A stretch of 8,032 nt of DNA from Mycobacteriaceae bacterium (GTDB taxonomy: Bacteria; Actinomycetota; Actinomycetes; Mycobacteriales; Mycobacteriaceae): NCBI GenBank assembly GCA_013362555.1, contig JABFVX010000087.1:1-8032 (forward strand), in the 5' to 3' direction. The notes under the pieces were generated by a model. That model searched no databases and was not told where the DNA came from. It was given only the letters and a program-made list of their open reading frames with translations. Below are positions 1 through 5,081 of the stretch, one piece after another. Numbering within the stretch: the stretch's first letter is position 1; each line of letters opens with the position of its first letter. A program made the translations under genes and the position numbers.

Positions 1-129
1 GGCCAGCGGCGCCGCGACGAAAGGCAGTCCGGCCGGGTGCAGCGGGGGCACTGTGGCCCGAACCAGGTCGACGACATGAGCCAGACCCGTGCGTTCCGGG
101 GTGCCCTGCGGGGTAGGACGGCGTGCCAC
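1..129 (-). CDS. psd: Phosphatidylserine decarboxylase, N-terminal fragment (runs off window)
   Basis: Partial gene; only the first 43 codons are inside the window, and the rest lies beyond base 1. The product would decarboxylate phosphatidylserine to phosphatidylethanolamine at the membrane. The visible N-terminus starts V-A-R-R-P-T-P-Q-G and continues with LVRATVPPLHPAGLPFVAA. From memory this closely resembles mycobacterial Psd, which opens MARRP and has an LVRSAVPPVHPAGRPF-like stretch. The pyruvoyl-forming cleavage site is outside the window, so the identity rests on this short match. The GTG start at 127-129 is chosen because GAGGAG (plus-strand CTCCTC, 133-138) lies three bases upstream and because the similarity begins exactly there. 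A glsB-like gene lies upstream on the same strand, separated by hairpin 246-300, so psd probably has its own promoter in 130-245, where I see no clear boxes. Confidence 0.72.
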   Translation of the reverse strand, partial: MARRPTPQGTPERTGLAHVVDLVRATVPPLHPAGLPFVAAPLA

Positions 130-245
130 GTGCTCCTCTTCCGAAAGTTTCCAGTTCCGGCGGCTGCGATTCGAGCAAAAAGCCAAGGGCCGCAACCGAG
201 CCGCTCACACCTTACGTGAGTCGGCCGCCCAACGGCCCGGCCCGA

Positions 246-300
246 CCTCCAGAACGACCCGTGAGTTGCGCCGTACGCAACTCACGGGTCGTCGTAGAGG
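246..300 (-). terminator. Long hairpin, copy 1 of the CCCGTG palindrome family
   Basis: Arms 255-270 and 276-291 are perfectly complementary (16 bp) around a five-base loop (271-275, CCGTA). Pairing resumes outward to 246/300 with three mismatches (250/296, 252/294, 253/293). It starts 15 bases after the stop of the minus-strand glsB-like gene and separates it from psd, so termination of that gene is the natural role. It differs from copies 2 and 3 at stem pairs 255/291, 265/281 and 266/280, and in every case both partners changed. There is no downstream T-run. Confidence 0.7.
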
Positions 301-315
301 TACTTGGAAGCCTTG

Positions 316-582
316 TCAGACGCTGCGGCCGCTGACCGCGCGCACCAGCCAGATCAGCGCCACCGCGCCGATGACGCTGGTGAGGAAAGTCCAGACAATG
401 TGGCCGCCCGAGCTGAAGCCGAACAGCCGCAGCACGAAGCCGCCGATCAGACCGCCGACGATGCCGACGACGACGTTCATGAGGACGCCCTGCTGGGCGT
501 CGGTCTTCATGATCAGGCTGGCAACCCAACCGGCGAGACCGCCGATGACGATCCACACGATGAAACCGATAAGCCCCGACAT
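316..582 (-). CDS. GlsB/YeaQ/YmgE-family small stress membrane protein
   Basis: An 88-residue, very hydrophobic protein of the GlsB/YeaQ/YmgE (transglycosylase-associated, Pfam Transgly_assoc) family. Three membrane helices are visible at about residues 4-23, 33-53 and 62-82. The glycine-rich second helix, with GIVGGLIGGFVLRLFG, and the first-helix GGLAGWVAS segment are typical of the family, and the length is normal. Family members are often induced by stress and sit in the cytoplasmic membrane; the molecular function is unclear. The ATG at 580-582 has an AGGGG Shine-Dalgarno seven bases upstream (plus-strand CCCCT near 590-594). The gene is divergent from fabH with a 146-base shared upstream region that holds two palindromes, and it is followed by hairpin 246-300. 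Confidence 0.88.
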   Translation of the reverse strand: MSGLIGFIVWIVIGGLAGWVASLIMKTDAQQGVLMNVVVGIVGGLIGGFVLRLFGFSSGGHIVWTFLTSVIGAVALIWLVRAVSGRSV

Positions 583-677
583 TGCAGTACCCCTTCGGTT
601 GTGTCCGATTTGTCTTGACCAAACATAGGGCCGACTGGTTGGGATTCACCGCATTTCCGTCGGCAGTTCCGAACAAT

Positions 678-692
678 ATGAGGAATCCTCAT
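678..692. promoter_or_regulatory. 15-base palindrome ATGAGGA-A-TCCTCAT
   Basis: Seven-base perfect arms around one central base, in the glsB-like/fabH divergent intergenic region. It lies two bases from a second palindrome (695-708) and upstream of the probable fabH -10 box. This suggests a protein-binding site, but no known consensus is recognised. Confidence 0.4.
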
Positions 693-694
693 GT

Positions 695-708
695 CTACGG
701 TACCGTAG
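695..708. promoter_or_regulatory. Perfect 14-base palindrome CTACGGTACCGTAG, candidate fabH operator
   Basis: A perfect two-fold symmetric 14-mer about 20 bases before the fabH start, occupying the -35/spacer zone of the predicted promoter. A dimeric repressor of the TetR type bound here would block fabH transcription. The regulator is unknown. Confidence 0.5.
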
Positions 709-714
709 GTAAGG

Positions 715-720
715 TAGACT
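715..720 (+). promoter_or_regulatory. Probable -10 box (TAGACT) of fabH, leaderless arrangement
   Basis: TAGACT fits the actinobacterial TANNNT -10 pattern and ends eight bases before the fabH ATG. No Shine-Dalgarno is present in the gap, so the transcript may start at or beside the ATG. TAAGGT at 710-715 is an overlapping alternative. Confidence 0.45.
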
Positions 721-728
721 CGCCCGTT

Positions 729-1772
729 ATGATCGCTCGCATTGCCCAGCGGACCGGCGTCGATTACACCGCGGTCCTGGGGGTAGGGGCTTACCGCCCG
801 ACTCGGGTCGTCACCAACGACGAGGTGGCCGGGCCCATCAATTCCAGTGACGAGTGGATCAGAACCCGCTCCGGCATCCGCACCCGCCGCTTCGCCGACG
901 ACACCGAGACCATCGTGTCGATGTCCGTCGCGGCCGCGCGCCAGGCCCTCGACGGGGCGGAGGTCGACGCCGAGCAGGTCGACTGCGTGCTCGTCGCCAC
1001 CTCCACCCACCTGTTGCTTACCCCCGCCGCGGGGCCGAAGATCGCCAGCGAACTCGGCATGACCGACGTGGCCGCCTTCGACGTCTCCGCGGGCTGTGCG
1101 GGCTTCTGTCACGCCCTCGCGCTCGCCTCGGACCAGGTCAAGGCGGGCACCTCGCGGCATGTGCTGGTGATCGGAGTGGAAAAGCTCACCGAGACGATCG
1201 ATTTCACCGACCGCTCCACCGCGTTCCTCTTCGGCGACGGCGCGGGCGCGGTGGTGGTCGGCCCGTCCGAGCATCCCGGCATCGGGCCCACCATCTGGGG
1301 TTCGGACGGCAATCAGGACCATGCCATCCGCCAGACCAAGGACTGGGCGACATATTTCGACGAGGTGGCCGCGCTCGGCAAGGAGTCCGTGCGCCCGTAC
1401 CTGGCGATGGAAGGCACCGCGGTATTCCGCTGGGCGGCGCACTCGCTGGAGAAGGTGTGCCGGGAGGCCCTCGACGCCGCGGGCATCGAGGTGGACCAGC
1501 TCGACGCGATGATTCCGCACCAGGCCAACGGCCGGATCATCGAGATCATGGCCCGCGTGCTCGGCCTGCCCGAAAGCTGCGCGGTGGCCGACGACATCGC
1601 CGACACCGGCAACACCTCGGCCGCCTCGATCCCCCTCGCCATGGAGGCCCTGCTGCGCACCGGCCGCTCCAAGCCCGGCGACATCGCCCTGCTCATCGCC
1701 TTCGGCGCGGGTCTGTCCTACGCCTCGCAGGTCGTCGCGTTGCCCGCCCTCGGAGCGCCCGCCCCCGCCTGA
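729..1772 (+). CDS. fabH: Beta-ketoacyl-ACP synthase III (FabH type)
   Basis: A 347-residue protein that condenses an acyl-CoA primer with malonyl-ACP to start type II fatty acid synthesis in the cytoplasm. In mycolate-producing relatives FabH links FAS-I acyl-CoA products to FAS-II. The full catalytic triad is visible: Cys123 in DVSAGCAGFCHAL, His264 in IPHQANGRI and Asn295 in DTGNTSAAS. The DEWIRTRSGIRTRRF segment (about 41-55) and the C-terminal GAGLSYAS match the family, and the length is normal. The frame is open back to 582, but the conserved fold begins near residue 13 of the ATG at 729, and the upstream stretch contains palindromes and a -10-like box, so 729 is preferred. It stands alone, without other fab genes, and ends at a convergent junction with tetR marked by hairpin 1789-1837. 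A stand-alone role in starter selection for a secondary lipid is also possible. Confidence 0.93.
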   Translation: MIARIAQRTGVDYTAVLGVGAYRPTRVVTNDEVAGPINSSDEWIRTRSGIRTRRFADDTETIVSMSVAAARQALDGAEVDAEQVDCVLVATSTHLLLTPAAGPKIASELGMTDVAAFDVSAGCAGFCHALALASDQVKAGTSRHVLVIGVEKLTETIDFTDRSTAFLFGDGAGAVVVGPSEHPGIGPTIWGSDGNQDHAIRQTKDWATYFDEVAALGKESVRPYLAMEGTAVFRWAAHSLEKVCREALDAAGIEVDQLDAMIPHQANGRIIEIMARVLGLPESCAVADDIADTGNTSAASIPLAMEALLRTGRSKPGDIALLIAFGAGLSYASQVVALPALGAPAPA

Positions 1773-1788
1773 CCCGGCTTCCGTACCT

Positions 1789-1837
1789 CCAGAATGACCC
1801 GTGACGTGCGCTCAACGCACGTCACGGGTCATTCTGG
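1789..1837. terminator. Long hairpin, copy 2: bidirectional terminator between fabH and tetR
   Basis: Arms 1789-1810 and 1816-1837 pair perfectly over 22 bp around a five-base loop (CTCAA). The GC-rich core CCCGTGACGTGCG is flanked symmetrically by AGAATGA/TCATTCT, so a T-rich stretch follows the GC core in either reading direction. It lies 16 bases after the fabH stop and overlaps the 3' end of the convergent tetR gene, whose TGA stop is in the loop. It fits a shared two-way terminator. Confidence 0.75.
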
Positions 1838-2393
1838 CGTCAAGTCCCGCGGTGAGGTCGGCTTCGGCGACGTCGCCCAGGATGGCGCGCTGAACCAGAA
1901 AGCCGAGCACGACCGAGAGCATCGTCTTCGCGACGGCGTCCGCCTCGGCGTCGTCGTCGGTCCAGGCGCGCGCGGCCTGGCGCATGGCGTCCCGGATCGC
2001 GCGGTAGCGCTCGGCCAGCAACTGGTGCAGCTCCGGATTGCGCAGCGACTCGGTCCAGGCCAGCATCCCGAGCCGTGAGTTGTCGGCCCCCAGAGTGGCC
2101 AGTGACCGCGACAGAATCCACGCGACAGTCTGGCCGGGCGTGCGTCCCTTCGGGTCGGCGGCCAGCTCGGTGACGACGGACGTCACAGTGTCCAGCGCAT
2201 CCTCCGCACAGGCCAGAATCAGCGCGTTCTTGCTGGGAAAGTACCGGTAGAGCGCGCCCGCGGACAGCCCGGCTTCGGCGATGACATCGTCCATGGACGT
2301 CATGTGGAAGCCGTTGGCCGCGAACCGCCGACGCGCCGCCGCGAGGATCTGGGCGCGTCGGGCCTGGCGGTGTTCTTCGCTGACTTTCGGCAT
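1812..2393 (-). CDS. TetR/AcrR-family transcriptional regulator
   Basis: A 193-residue DNA-binding repressor of TetR type. Residues 10-55 hold the helix-turn-helix: ILAAARRRFAANGFH, then TSMDDVIAEAGLSAGALYRYF followed by PSK, the classic recognition-helix signature. The C-terminal part (about 60-193) is an all-helical ligand/dimer domain. The ATG at 2391-2393 is preferred; the frame is open far upstream, but only through the divergent gene. No Shine-Dalgarno is seen, and a TATTAT box ends six bases before the ATG, so translation may be leaderless. It is divergent from the membrane protein gene at 2493 with a 99-base gap holding two similar operator-like sites, so it probably represses itself and that gene. 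Its last seven codons and stop are made from the right arm and loop of hairpin 1789-1837, giving an R-M-T-R-D-V-R end. The ligand is unknown. Confidence 0.92.
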   Translation of the reverse strand: MPKVSEEHRQARRAQILAAARRRFAANGFHMTSMDDVIAEAGLSAGALYRYFPSKNALILACAEDALDTVTSVVTELAADPKGRTPGQTVAWILSRSLATLGADNSRLGMLAWTESLRNPELHQLLAERYRAIRDAMRQAARAWTDDDAEADAVAKTMLSVVLGFLVQRAILGDVAEADLTAGLDARMTRDVR

Positions 2394-2399
2394 GAACCC

Positions 2400-2405
2400 A
2401 TAATA
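2400..2405 (-). promoter_or_regulatory. Probable -10 box (TATTAT) of tetR
   Basis: On the minus strand TATTAT ends six bases before the ATG at 2393. A weak -35 candidate, TTGCGT, lies at 2430-2425 (19-base spacer). The operator-like site 2407-2416 falls within this spacer, as expected for autorepression. Confidence 0.45.
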
Positions 2406-2406
2406 A

Positions 2407-2416
2407 AGCGAACGCT
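2407..2416. promoter_or_regulatory. Operator-like site AGCGAACGCT near tetR
   Basis: AGCG-AA-CGCT is a symmetric 4-2-4 site within the tetR promoter. Read on the minus strand it is AGCGTTCGCT, which matches the plus-strand site 2468-2477 (AACGTTCGTT) at seven of ten positions, including the shared CGTTCG centre. Confidence 0.45.
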
Positions 2417-2421
2417 CCCTC

Positions 2422-2451
2422 TTGACGCAATCACAGCGTAGGGCACATGCT
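2422..2451 (+). promoter_or_regulatory. Weak promoter candidate for the membrane protein gene
   Basis: TTGACG (2422-2427) is a good -35. CATGCT (2446-2451), 18 bases later, is a poor -10. A start near 2458 would place the operator-like site 2468-2477 just downstream in the leader. The -35 is more convincing than the -10. Confidence 0.3.
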
Positions 2452-2467
2452 GACATCGACAAAAATG

Positions 2468-2477
2468 AACGTTCGTT
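2468..2477. promoter_or_regulatory. Operator-like site AACGTTCGTT near the membrane protein gene
   Basis: GAACG-TT-CGTTC (2467-2478) is an inverted repeat with five-base arms and a two-base centre, placed just upstream of the ribosome binding site of the divergent gene. It is related to site 2407-2416, suggesting that one TetR dimer species controls both directions. Confidence 0.5.
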
Positions 2478-2482
2478 CTCTT

Positions 2483-2490
2483 GGGAGGAG
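2483..2490 (+). promoter_or_regulatory. Strong ribosome binding site GGGAGGAG
   Basis: A near-ideal Shine-Dalgarno before two consecutive ATGs (2493 and 2496). The spacing from GGAGG is four bases to the first and seven to the second, so either could be used and the second is slightly favoured. It rules out the upstream in-frame TTG at 2481. Confidence 0.75.
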
Positions 2491-2492
2491 CG

Positions 2493-3446
2493 ATGATGAG
2501 GGAGAACTTGCCCCGGCTGGCAGCGGTGGTGGCGGGGATCACCGTCGGGGTCGCCGTGCTGATCGCGGCCTTCGCCTGGCCCGCCGCCAACATCGCGCCC
2601 CGCGAGGTGCCGGTCGCTGTCGCGGGTCCCGCTCAGTTCGTGACCGAAGTGACCCAGAAGCTGGACCACATGCAGCCCGGCGGGTTCACGGTCTCGGCCT
2701 ATTCCGACGCCGAGACGGCCCGCCAGGCCATTCGCGACCGCGATGCCTATGGTGCGATCGTCGCGGGCCGTCCGCCCGCGGTGCTGTCCGCGCCCGCCGC
2801 GAGTCCGGCGGTCGCCCAGATCCTCGACGGTATTGCCGCAGGGATAGCCGCGCCCGGCGGGCAGGCTCACGCGACGCCGGTCGTGCCGCTGCCCGCCGAC
2901 GATCCGCGCGGCGCAGGTTTCGCCGCGGGCTCGCTGCCGCTGGTGCTCGGCGCGTTGCTCGGCGGCATTCTCAGCTTCGTCGCCTTTCGTACCGTGGGCC
3001 TGCGACTGGTGGCCTTGGCAGGGGCGGCGGTGTGTGCGGGCCTGTCGGCGGCCGCACTGCTCGGCCCGTGGCTCGGCGTGCTCACCGGCGGGTATCCGGC
3101 CACGGCCGGGGTGATCGCGCTCGGCTTGTTCGCGGGCGGCGGCGTGGTCGTCGGGGCGGCCTCGCTGCTCGGCCCGCTGGGAATCGGCCTCGGCGCCGTG
3201 ACGATCATGGTGCTCGGCAACCCGCTCTCGGGTGCGACCAGCGCCCCGGAACTGCTTCCGTCCGGCTGGGGCGCGTTCGGCCAGTGGCTGCCTCCGGGCG
3301 CTCTGACCACCCTGCTGCGATCGGTCTCCTTCTTCGACGGCGCGGCCGCGGCGGCCCCTGCCGCCGTCCTCCTCGGTTGGACCGCCTTCGGCCTTGCACT
3401 CGCCGCCGCCGCTCACCTCCGCGGCCGCTCGGCCCGGCAGAACTGA
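2493..3446 (+). CDS. Polytopic membrane protein, YhgE/ABC-2 permease-like
   Basis: A 317-residue membrane protein (316 if the second ATG is used). One membrane helix lies at about 11-30. A soluble, probably extracytoplasmic segment of about 115 residues follows (33-145), and then come roughly five helices: 146-166, 169-197, 203-226, 227-246 and 286-309. This one-plus-five layout, and the C-terminal GNPLSGATSAPELLPSGWG followed by LPPGA and a TLLRSxxFFDG motif, match actinobacterial YhgE/Pip-like or ABC-2-type permease-like proteins as I know them. No ATPase gene is adjacent, so transport is not shown; it may export a small or lipophilic compound that the divergent TetR senses. It ends seven bases before hairpin 3453-3516, convergent with the SIMPL lipoprotein gene. 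Function is inferred from topology and context only. Confidence 0.85.
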   Translation: MMRENLPRLAAVVAGITVGVAVLIAAFAWPAANIAPREVPVAVAGPAQFVTEVTQKLDHMQPGGFTVSAYSDAETARQAIRDRDAYGAIVAGRPPAVLSAPAASPAVAQILDGIAAGIAAPGGQAHATPVVPLPADDPRGAGFAAGSLPLVLGALLGGILSFVAFRTVGLRLVALAGAAVCAGLSAAALLGPWLGVLTGGYPATAGVIALGLFAGGGVVVGAASLLGPLGIGLGAVTIMVLGNPLSGATSAPELLPSGWGAFGQWLPPGALTTLLRSVSFFDGAAAAAPAAVLLGWTAFGLALAAAAHLRGRSARQN

Positions 3447-3452
3447 GCGCCA

Positions 3453-3516
3453 AATACCCTCCAGAATGACCCGTGACGTGCGATGGACGCACGTCACGGG
3501 TCATTCTGGAGGTATT
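3453..3516. terminator. Long hairpin, copy 3: bidirectional terminator
   Basis: This is the longest copy. Arms 3458-3482 and 3488-3512 pair perfectly over 25 bp around loop ATGGA. Past a bulged C at 3457, four more pairs (3453-3456 with 3513-3516) extend the stem. The stem core is identical to copy 2, but the loop is unrelated. It fills the gap between two convergent stop codons (3446 plus, 3525 minus), so it should end both transcripts. Confidence 0.8.
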
Positions 3517-3524
3517 GGTCCGTG

Positions 3525-4256
3525 CTACACGAGGCTCCATGTGGCGTTGACGGTGAAGCTGATCTGCTGGGTGCCTGGCTCGAGCGGGACGGCGCTGTCG
3601 GCCTTGTACTCGGGAGCGGCGGGAACCGGGAGGTCGCCGCGGCCGCTGCTGGTTTCGCTGATGGTGACGACCCGGCCCAACTTCATCCCCGCCAGCGCGG
3701 CGTACTGCTCCGCGCGGTGCTTGGCATCGTCGAAAGCTTTGGCCCGGGCATCGGACAGCAGCTTGGACTTGTCGTCGATGGCGAAGGCGACACTGCTCAG
3801 CCGCGCGTTGTTGCCGCCGGCGCGGACCGCGTCGTCGAGCACCTTCGAGGCTTTCGCGAGGTCTCGCACCACCACGTGCACGGTGTTGGACGCCTGGTAG
3901 CCGGAGATGGCGTGCGGCCCGCCCGCCGGGCCGGGCGTCGAGTACTCCGGATGGACATCTACCGCGGTGGTGCGCACGTCGGCCTTCGCGACGCCCGCCG
4001 CGGTGATCGCGGTGATCATCGCGTTGGCCCGGTCGTTGGCCTGGCTCAGCGCGGCCGACACCTCCGGTGCGTTGACCTCGACGCCGATGTCGGCGTTGAG
4101 GATGTCCGGGGCGCCGCGGACCTGGCCGTGGCCGACCACGGTCACCTCGTGCTTGGCGTCGCCCTTGCTGTCGGAGTCCGAATCCGAGCAACCAGCGAGC
4201 AGCATGCCCGCCAGAGCAGCCGGTAGGAGGGCCTGACCCGCTCGTCTCATGCGCAT
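3525..4256 (-). CDS. SIMPL-domain (DUF541) lipoprotein
   Basis: A 243-residue exported lipoprotein with a SIMPL/DUF541 domain. The signal peptide has a basic start (MRMRR), a hydrophobic core to about residue 20 and a lipobox LAGC with Cys23 as the lipidation site. An acidic SDSDSDS linker follows, then the domain (about 36-243), with VTVVGHGQVRGAPDI near its start, GYQASNTVHVVVRDL at 119-133 and an AxAKAFDDAKHRAEQYAALAG-like helix ending at 190. Family members are periplasmic or surface proteins of poorly known role, sometimes linked to oxidative stress (BP26-type). The ATG at 4256 has no Shine-Dalgarno, but a TACATT box ends seven bases upstream; a second in-frame ATG at 4250 is possible. 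It is divergent from the small gene at 4387, with a 16-base palindrome between them, and it ends at hairpin 3453-3516. Confidence 0.92.
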   Translation of the reverse strand: MRMRRAGQALLPAALAGMLLAGCSDSDSDSKGDAKHEVTVVGHGQVRGAPDILNADIGVEVNAPEVSAALSQANDRANAMITAITAAGVAKADVRTTAVDVHPEYSTPGPAGGPHAISGYQASNTVHVVVRDLAKASKVLDDAVRAGGNNARLSSVAFAIDDKSKLLSDARAKAFDDAKHRAEQYAALAGMKLGRVVTISETSSGRGDLPVPAAPEYKADSAVPLEPGTQQISFTVNATWSLV

Positions 4257-4263
4257 GGCCGGA

Positions 4264-4269
4264 AATGTA
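4264..4269 (-). promoter_or_regulatory. Probable -10 box (TACATT) of the SIMPL lipoprotein gene
   Basis: TACATT on the minus strand ends seven bases before the ATG at 4256 with no Shine-Dalgarno in between, so the mRNA may be leaderless. No convincing -35 is seen. Confidence 0.4.
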
Positions 4270-4329
4270 CCAGCTAGTTCGGTTGGAAACGCATGATTTT
4301 CGCCTTTATGGACTCGTTATGGCGTGCTG

Positions 4330-4345
4330 TCGCCGAATTCGGCGA
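4330..4345. promoter_or_regulatory. Perfect 16-base palindrome TCGCCGAATTCGGCGA
   Basis: Perfect two-fold symmetry in the divergent intergenic region between the SIMPL lipoprotein gene and the small gene at 4387. It lies about 60-75 bases from the first start and 42-57 from the second. Position and symmetry suggest a regulator-binding site; as RNA it would be a weak hairpin with no proper loop. Confidence 0.45.
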
Positions 4346-4374
4346 AGTAGCTACCAATTCGCTGAGTGCGGGGC

Positions 4375-4380
4375 TACCGT
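4375..4380 (+). promoter_or_regulatory. Probable -10 box (TACCGT) of the small gene at 4387
   Basis: TACCGT ends six bases before the ATG at 4387. The same hexamer at the same distance precedes the GTG at 5465 on the other strand. Confidence 0.4.
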
Positions 4381-4386
4381 TGGCCC

Positions 4387-4593
4387 ATGACCCTTCTGGT
4401 GGGAGATGTCACCAGTCAGTGCAGGCTCCGGGTGTGGTTCGAGGGGTTCGATCCTCTCGACTACCGCGCGGACAGCGCCGTCGCACACGAGTTCGCGATG
4501 GCGGCGCACACGGTCGGCGCGGTCGTCACCATTGACGAGGAAGTCAGCGACGACCTGCGCCCGCTGCCCTGCGAACGGCTGTGGCACAGCTGA
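4387..4593 (+). CDS. Small unrecognised protein (68 aa)
   Basis: I do not recognise this protein. It is a 68-residue, acidic, soluble protein beginning MTLLVGDVTSQC, with RLRVWFEGFDPLDYRAD in the middle and a C-terminal LPCERLWHS. There are two cysteines (12 and 62), no signal peptide and no membrane helix. Codon third positions are strongly G/C, which supports real coding. The ATG at 4387 is preferred because a TACCGT box ends six bases before it; the in-frame GTG at 4366 would place that box inside the gene. It is the first of two small plus-strand genes, followed within seven bases by a short GC hairpin, and it is divergent from the SIMPL lipoprotein gene. Confidence 0.65.
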   Translation: MTLLVGDVTSQCRLRVWFEGFDPLDYRADSAVAHEFAMAAHTVGAVVTIDEEVSDDLRPLPCERLWHS

Positions 4594-4599
4594 ATACCC

Positions 4600-4615
4600 G
4601 GCCCGCGAGCGGGCC
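4600..4615 (+). terminator. Short GC hairpin after the 68-aa gene
   Basis: GGCCCG (4600-4605) pairs with CGGGCC (4610-4615) around a CGAG tetraloop, starting seven bases after the stop codon. It is not followed by a T-run; the A-rich stretch after it (4621-4625) would favour the opposite strand. It is unlike the long hairpin family. Confidence 0.4.
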
Positions 4616-4629
4616 CTGTGAAAAAGAAC

Positions 4630-4658
4630 TTTCGCCGTAATGAAACCGTGAATAACCT
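4630..4658 (+). promoter_or_regulatory. Weak promoter candidate for the 59-aa gene
   Basis: TTTCGC (4630-4635) and TAACCT (4653-4658) are 17 bases apart, in a patch richer in A/T than its surroundings. This would give a leader of about 30 bases carrying the GAGGGG ribosome binding site. Confidence 0.3.
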
Positions 4659-4697
4659 CGATGTATCAGGTGTTAGCGCAGTCGAGGGGTGGAAGCG

Positions 4698-4877
4698 GTG
4701 AGAACGGTGAAACTGCATCGGTACCTGTATTCGCTGAATCGGACGGTCCGCGAGGTCGGGCGGTACGACAGGCAGGCGATGGGCTCGGCGACAGCCGACG
4801 AGTCCTGGTCGAGTGAACGGCTGGAGCGGTTGTTGACTCCCGCCGAACTGGCCCAGCTGCGCATGGCGGCGTCCTAG
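4698..4877 (+). CDS. Small unrecognised basic protein (59 aa)
   Basis: I do not recognise this protein. From the GTG at 4698 it has 59 residues: a basic, helix-prone first half (HRYLYSLNRTVREVGRYDRQ), a Ser/Ala linker and an ERLERLLTPAELAQLRMA C-terminal helix. There is no membrane helix or signal peptide. GAGGGG at 4684-4689 is eight bases before this GTG, which decides the start; in-frame GTGs at 4689 and 4707 are alternatives (62 or 56 aa). The short basic N-terminus with a leucine-rich C-terminal helix could suit a nucleic-acid- or protein-binding accessory role, but that is speculation. It is separated from the preceding small gene by 104 bases holding a hairpin and a candidate promoter. 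Confidence 0.55.
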   Translation: MRTVKLHRYLYSLNRTVREVGRYDRQAMGSATADESWSSERLERLLTPAELAQLRMAAS

Positions 4878-4932
4878 TTCGCCGTGCACGATGGGTAAAC
4901 GGGACGAAGAATCCCCGCGTCCTGAGTGTCGC

Positions 4933-4964
4933 GTGATCGGCTTCGGCAACGTTTGCCAGATCAC
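4933..4964. terminator. Imperfect stem-loop in the convergent gap after the 59-aa gene
   Basis: GTGATC (4933-4938) pairs with GATCAC (4959-4964) and GGCAA (4945-4949) with TTGCC (4953-4957), with an uneven internal loop. It lies in the 204-base gap between the plus-strand 59-aa gene and the minus-strand Cys/His-rich gene. A terminator role is possible, but it is not a member of the long hairpin family. Nothing else is seen in 4878-5081. Confidence 0.3.
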
Positions 4965-5081
4965 ATTCGGTCTTGGTCGGCGGCGGAAGCGGCAGGTCGG
5001 CCGACGTCATAGCAGACTGATCGATGCGTGATCGGCGGTTTATTCGCTCGCGCAGGGCATTTCGGCCTGGTCGGTGCGGGT

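Noticed and set aside
204..237. Two small 5-bp stem-loops upstream of psd
   Set aside because: Stems of five bases are common by chance at this GC content; no riboswitch-like fold was recognised.
582..728. In-frame upstream extension of fabH to an ATG at 582
   Set aside because: The extension has no FabH similarity and crosses two palindromes and a -10-like box; the family fold starts just after the ATG at 729.
854..1804. Plus-strand open frame of 316 codons overlapping fabH
   Set aside because: Arg/Gly-rich out-of-frame shadow of fabH, typical of high-GC DNA.
2394..3497. Open minus-strand frame extending tetR upstream to 561 codons
   Set aside because: It lies antisense to the membrane protein gene and is low-complexity Arg/Gly/Glu-rich; TetR similarity starts at 2393.
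3205..4191. Minus-strand frame of 328 codons over the SIMPL gene
   Set aside because: Arg-rich shadow frame that also passes through the 3453-3516 hairpin; the SIMPL frame has signal peptide, lipobox and domain motifs.
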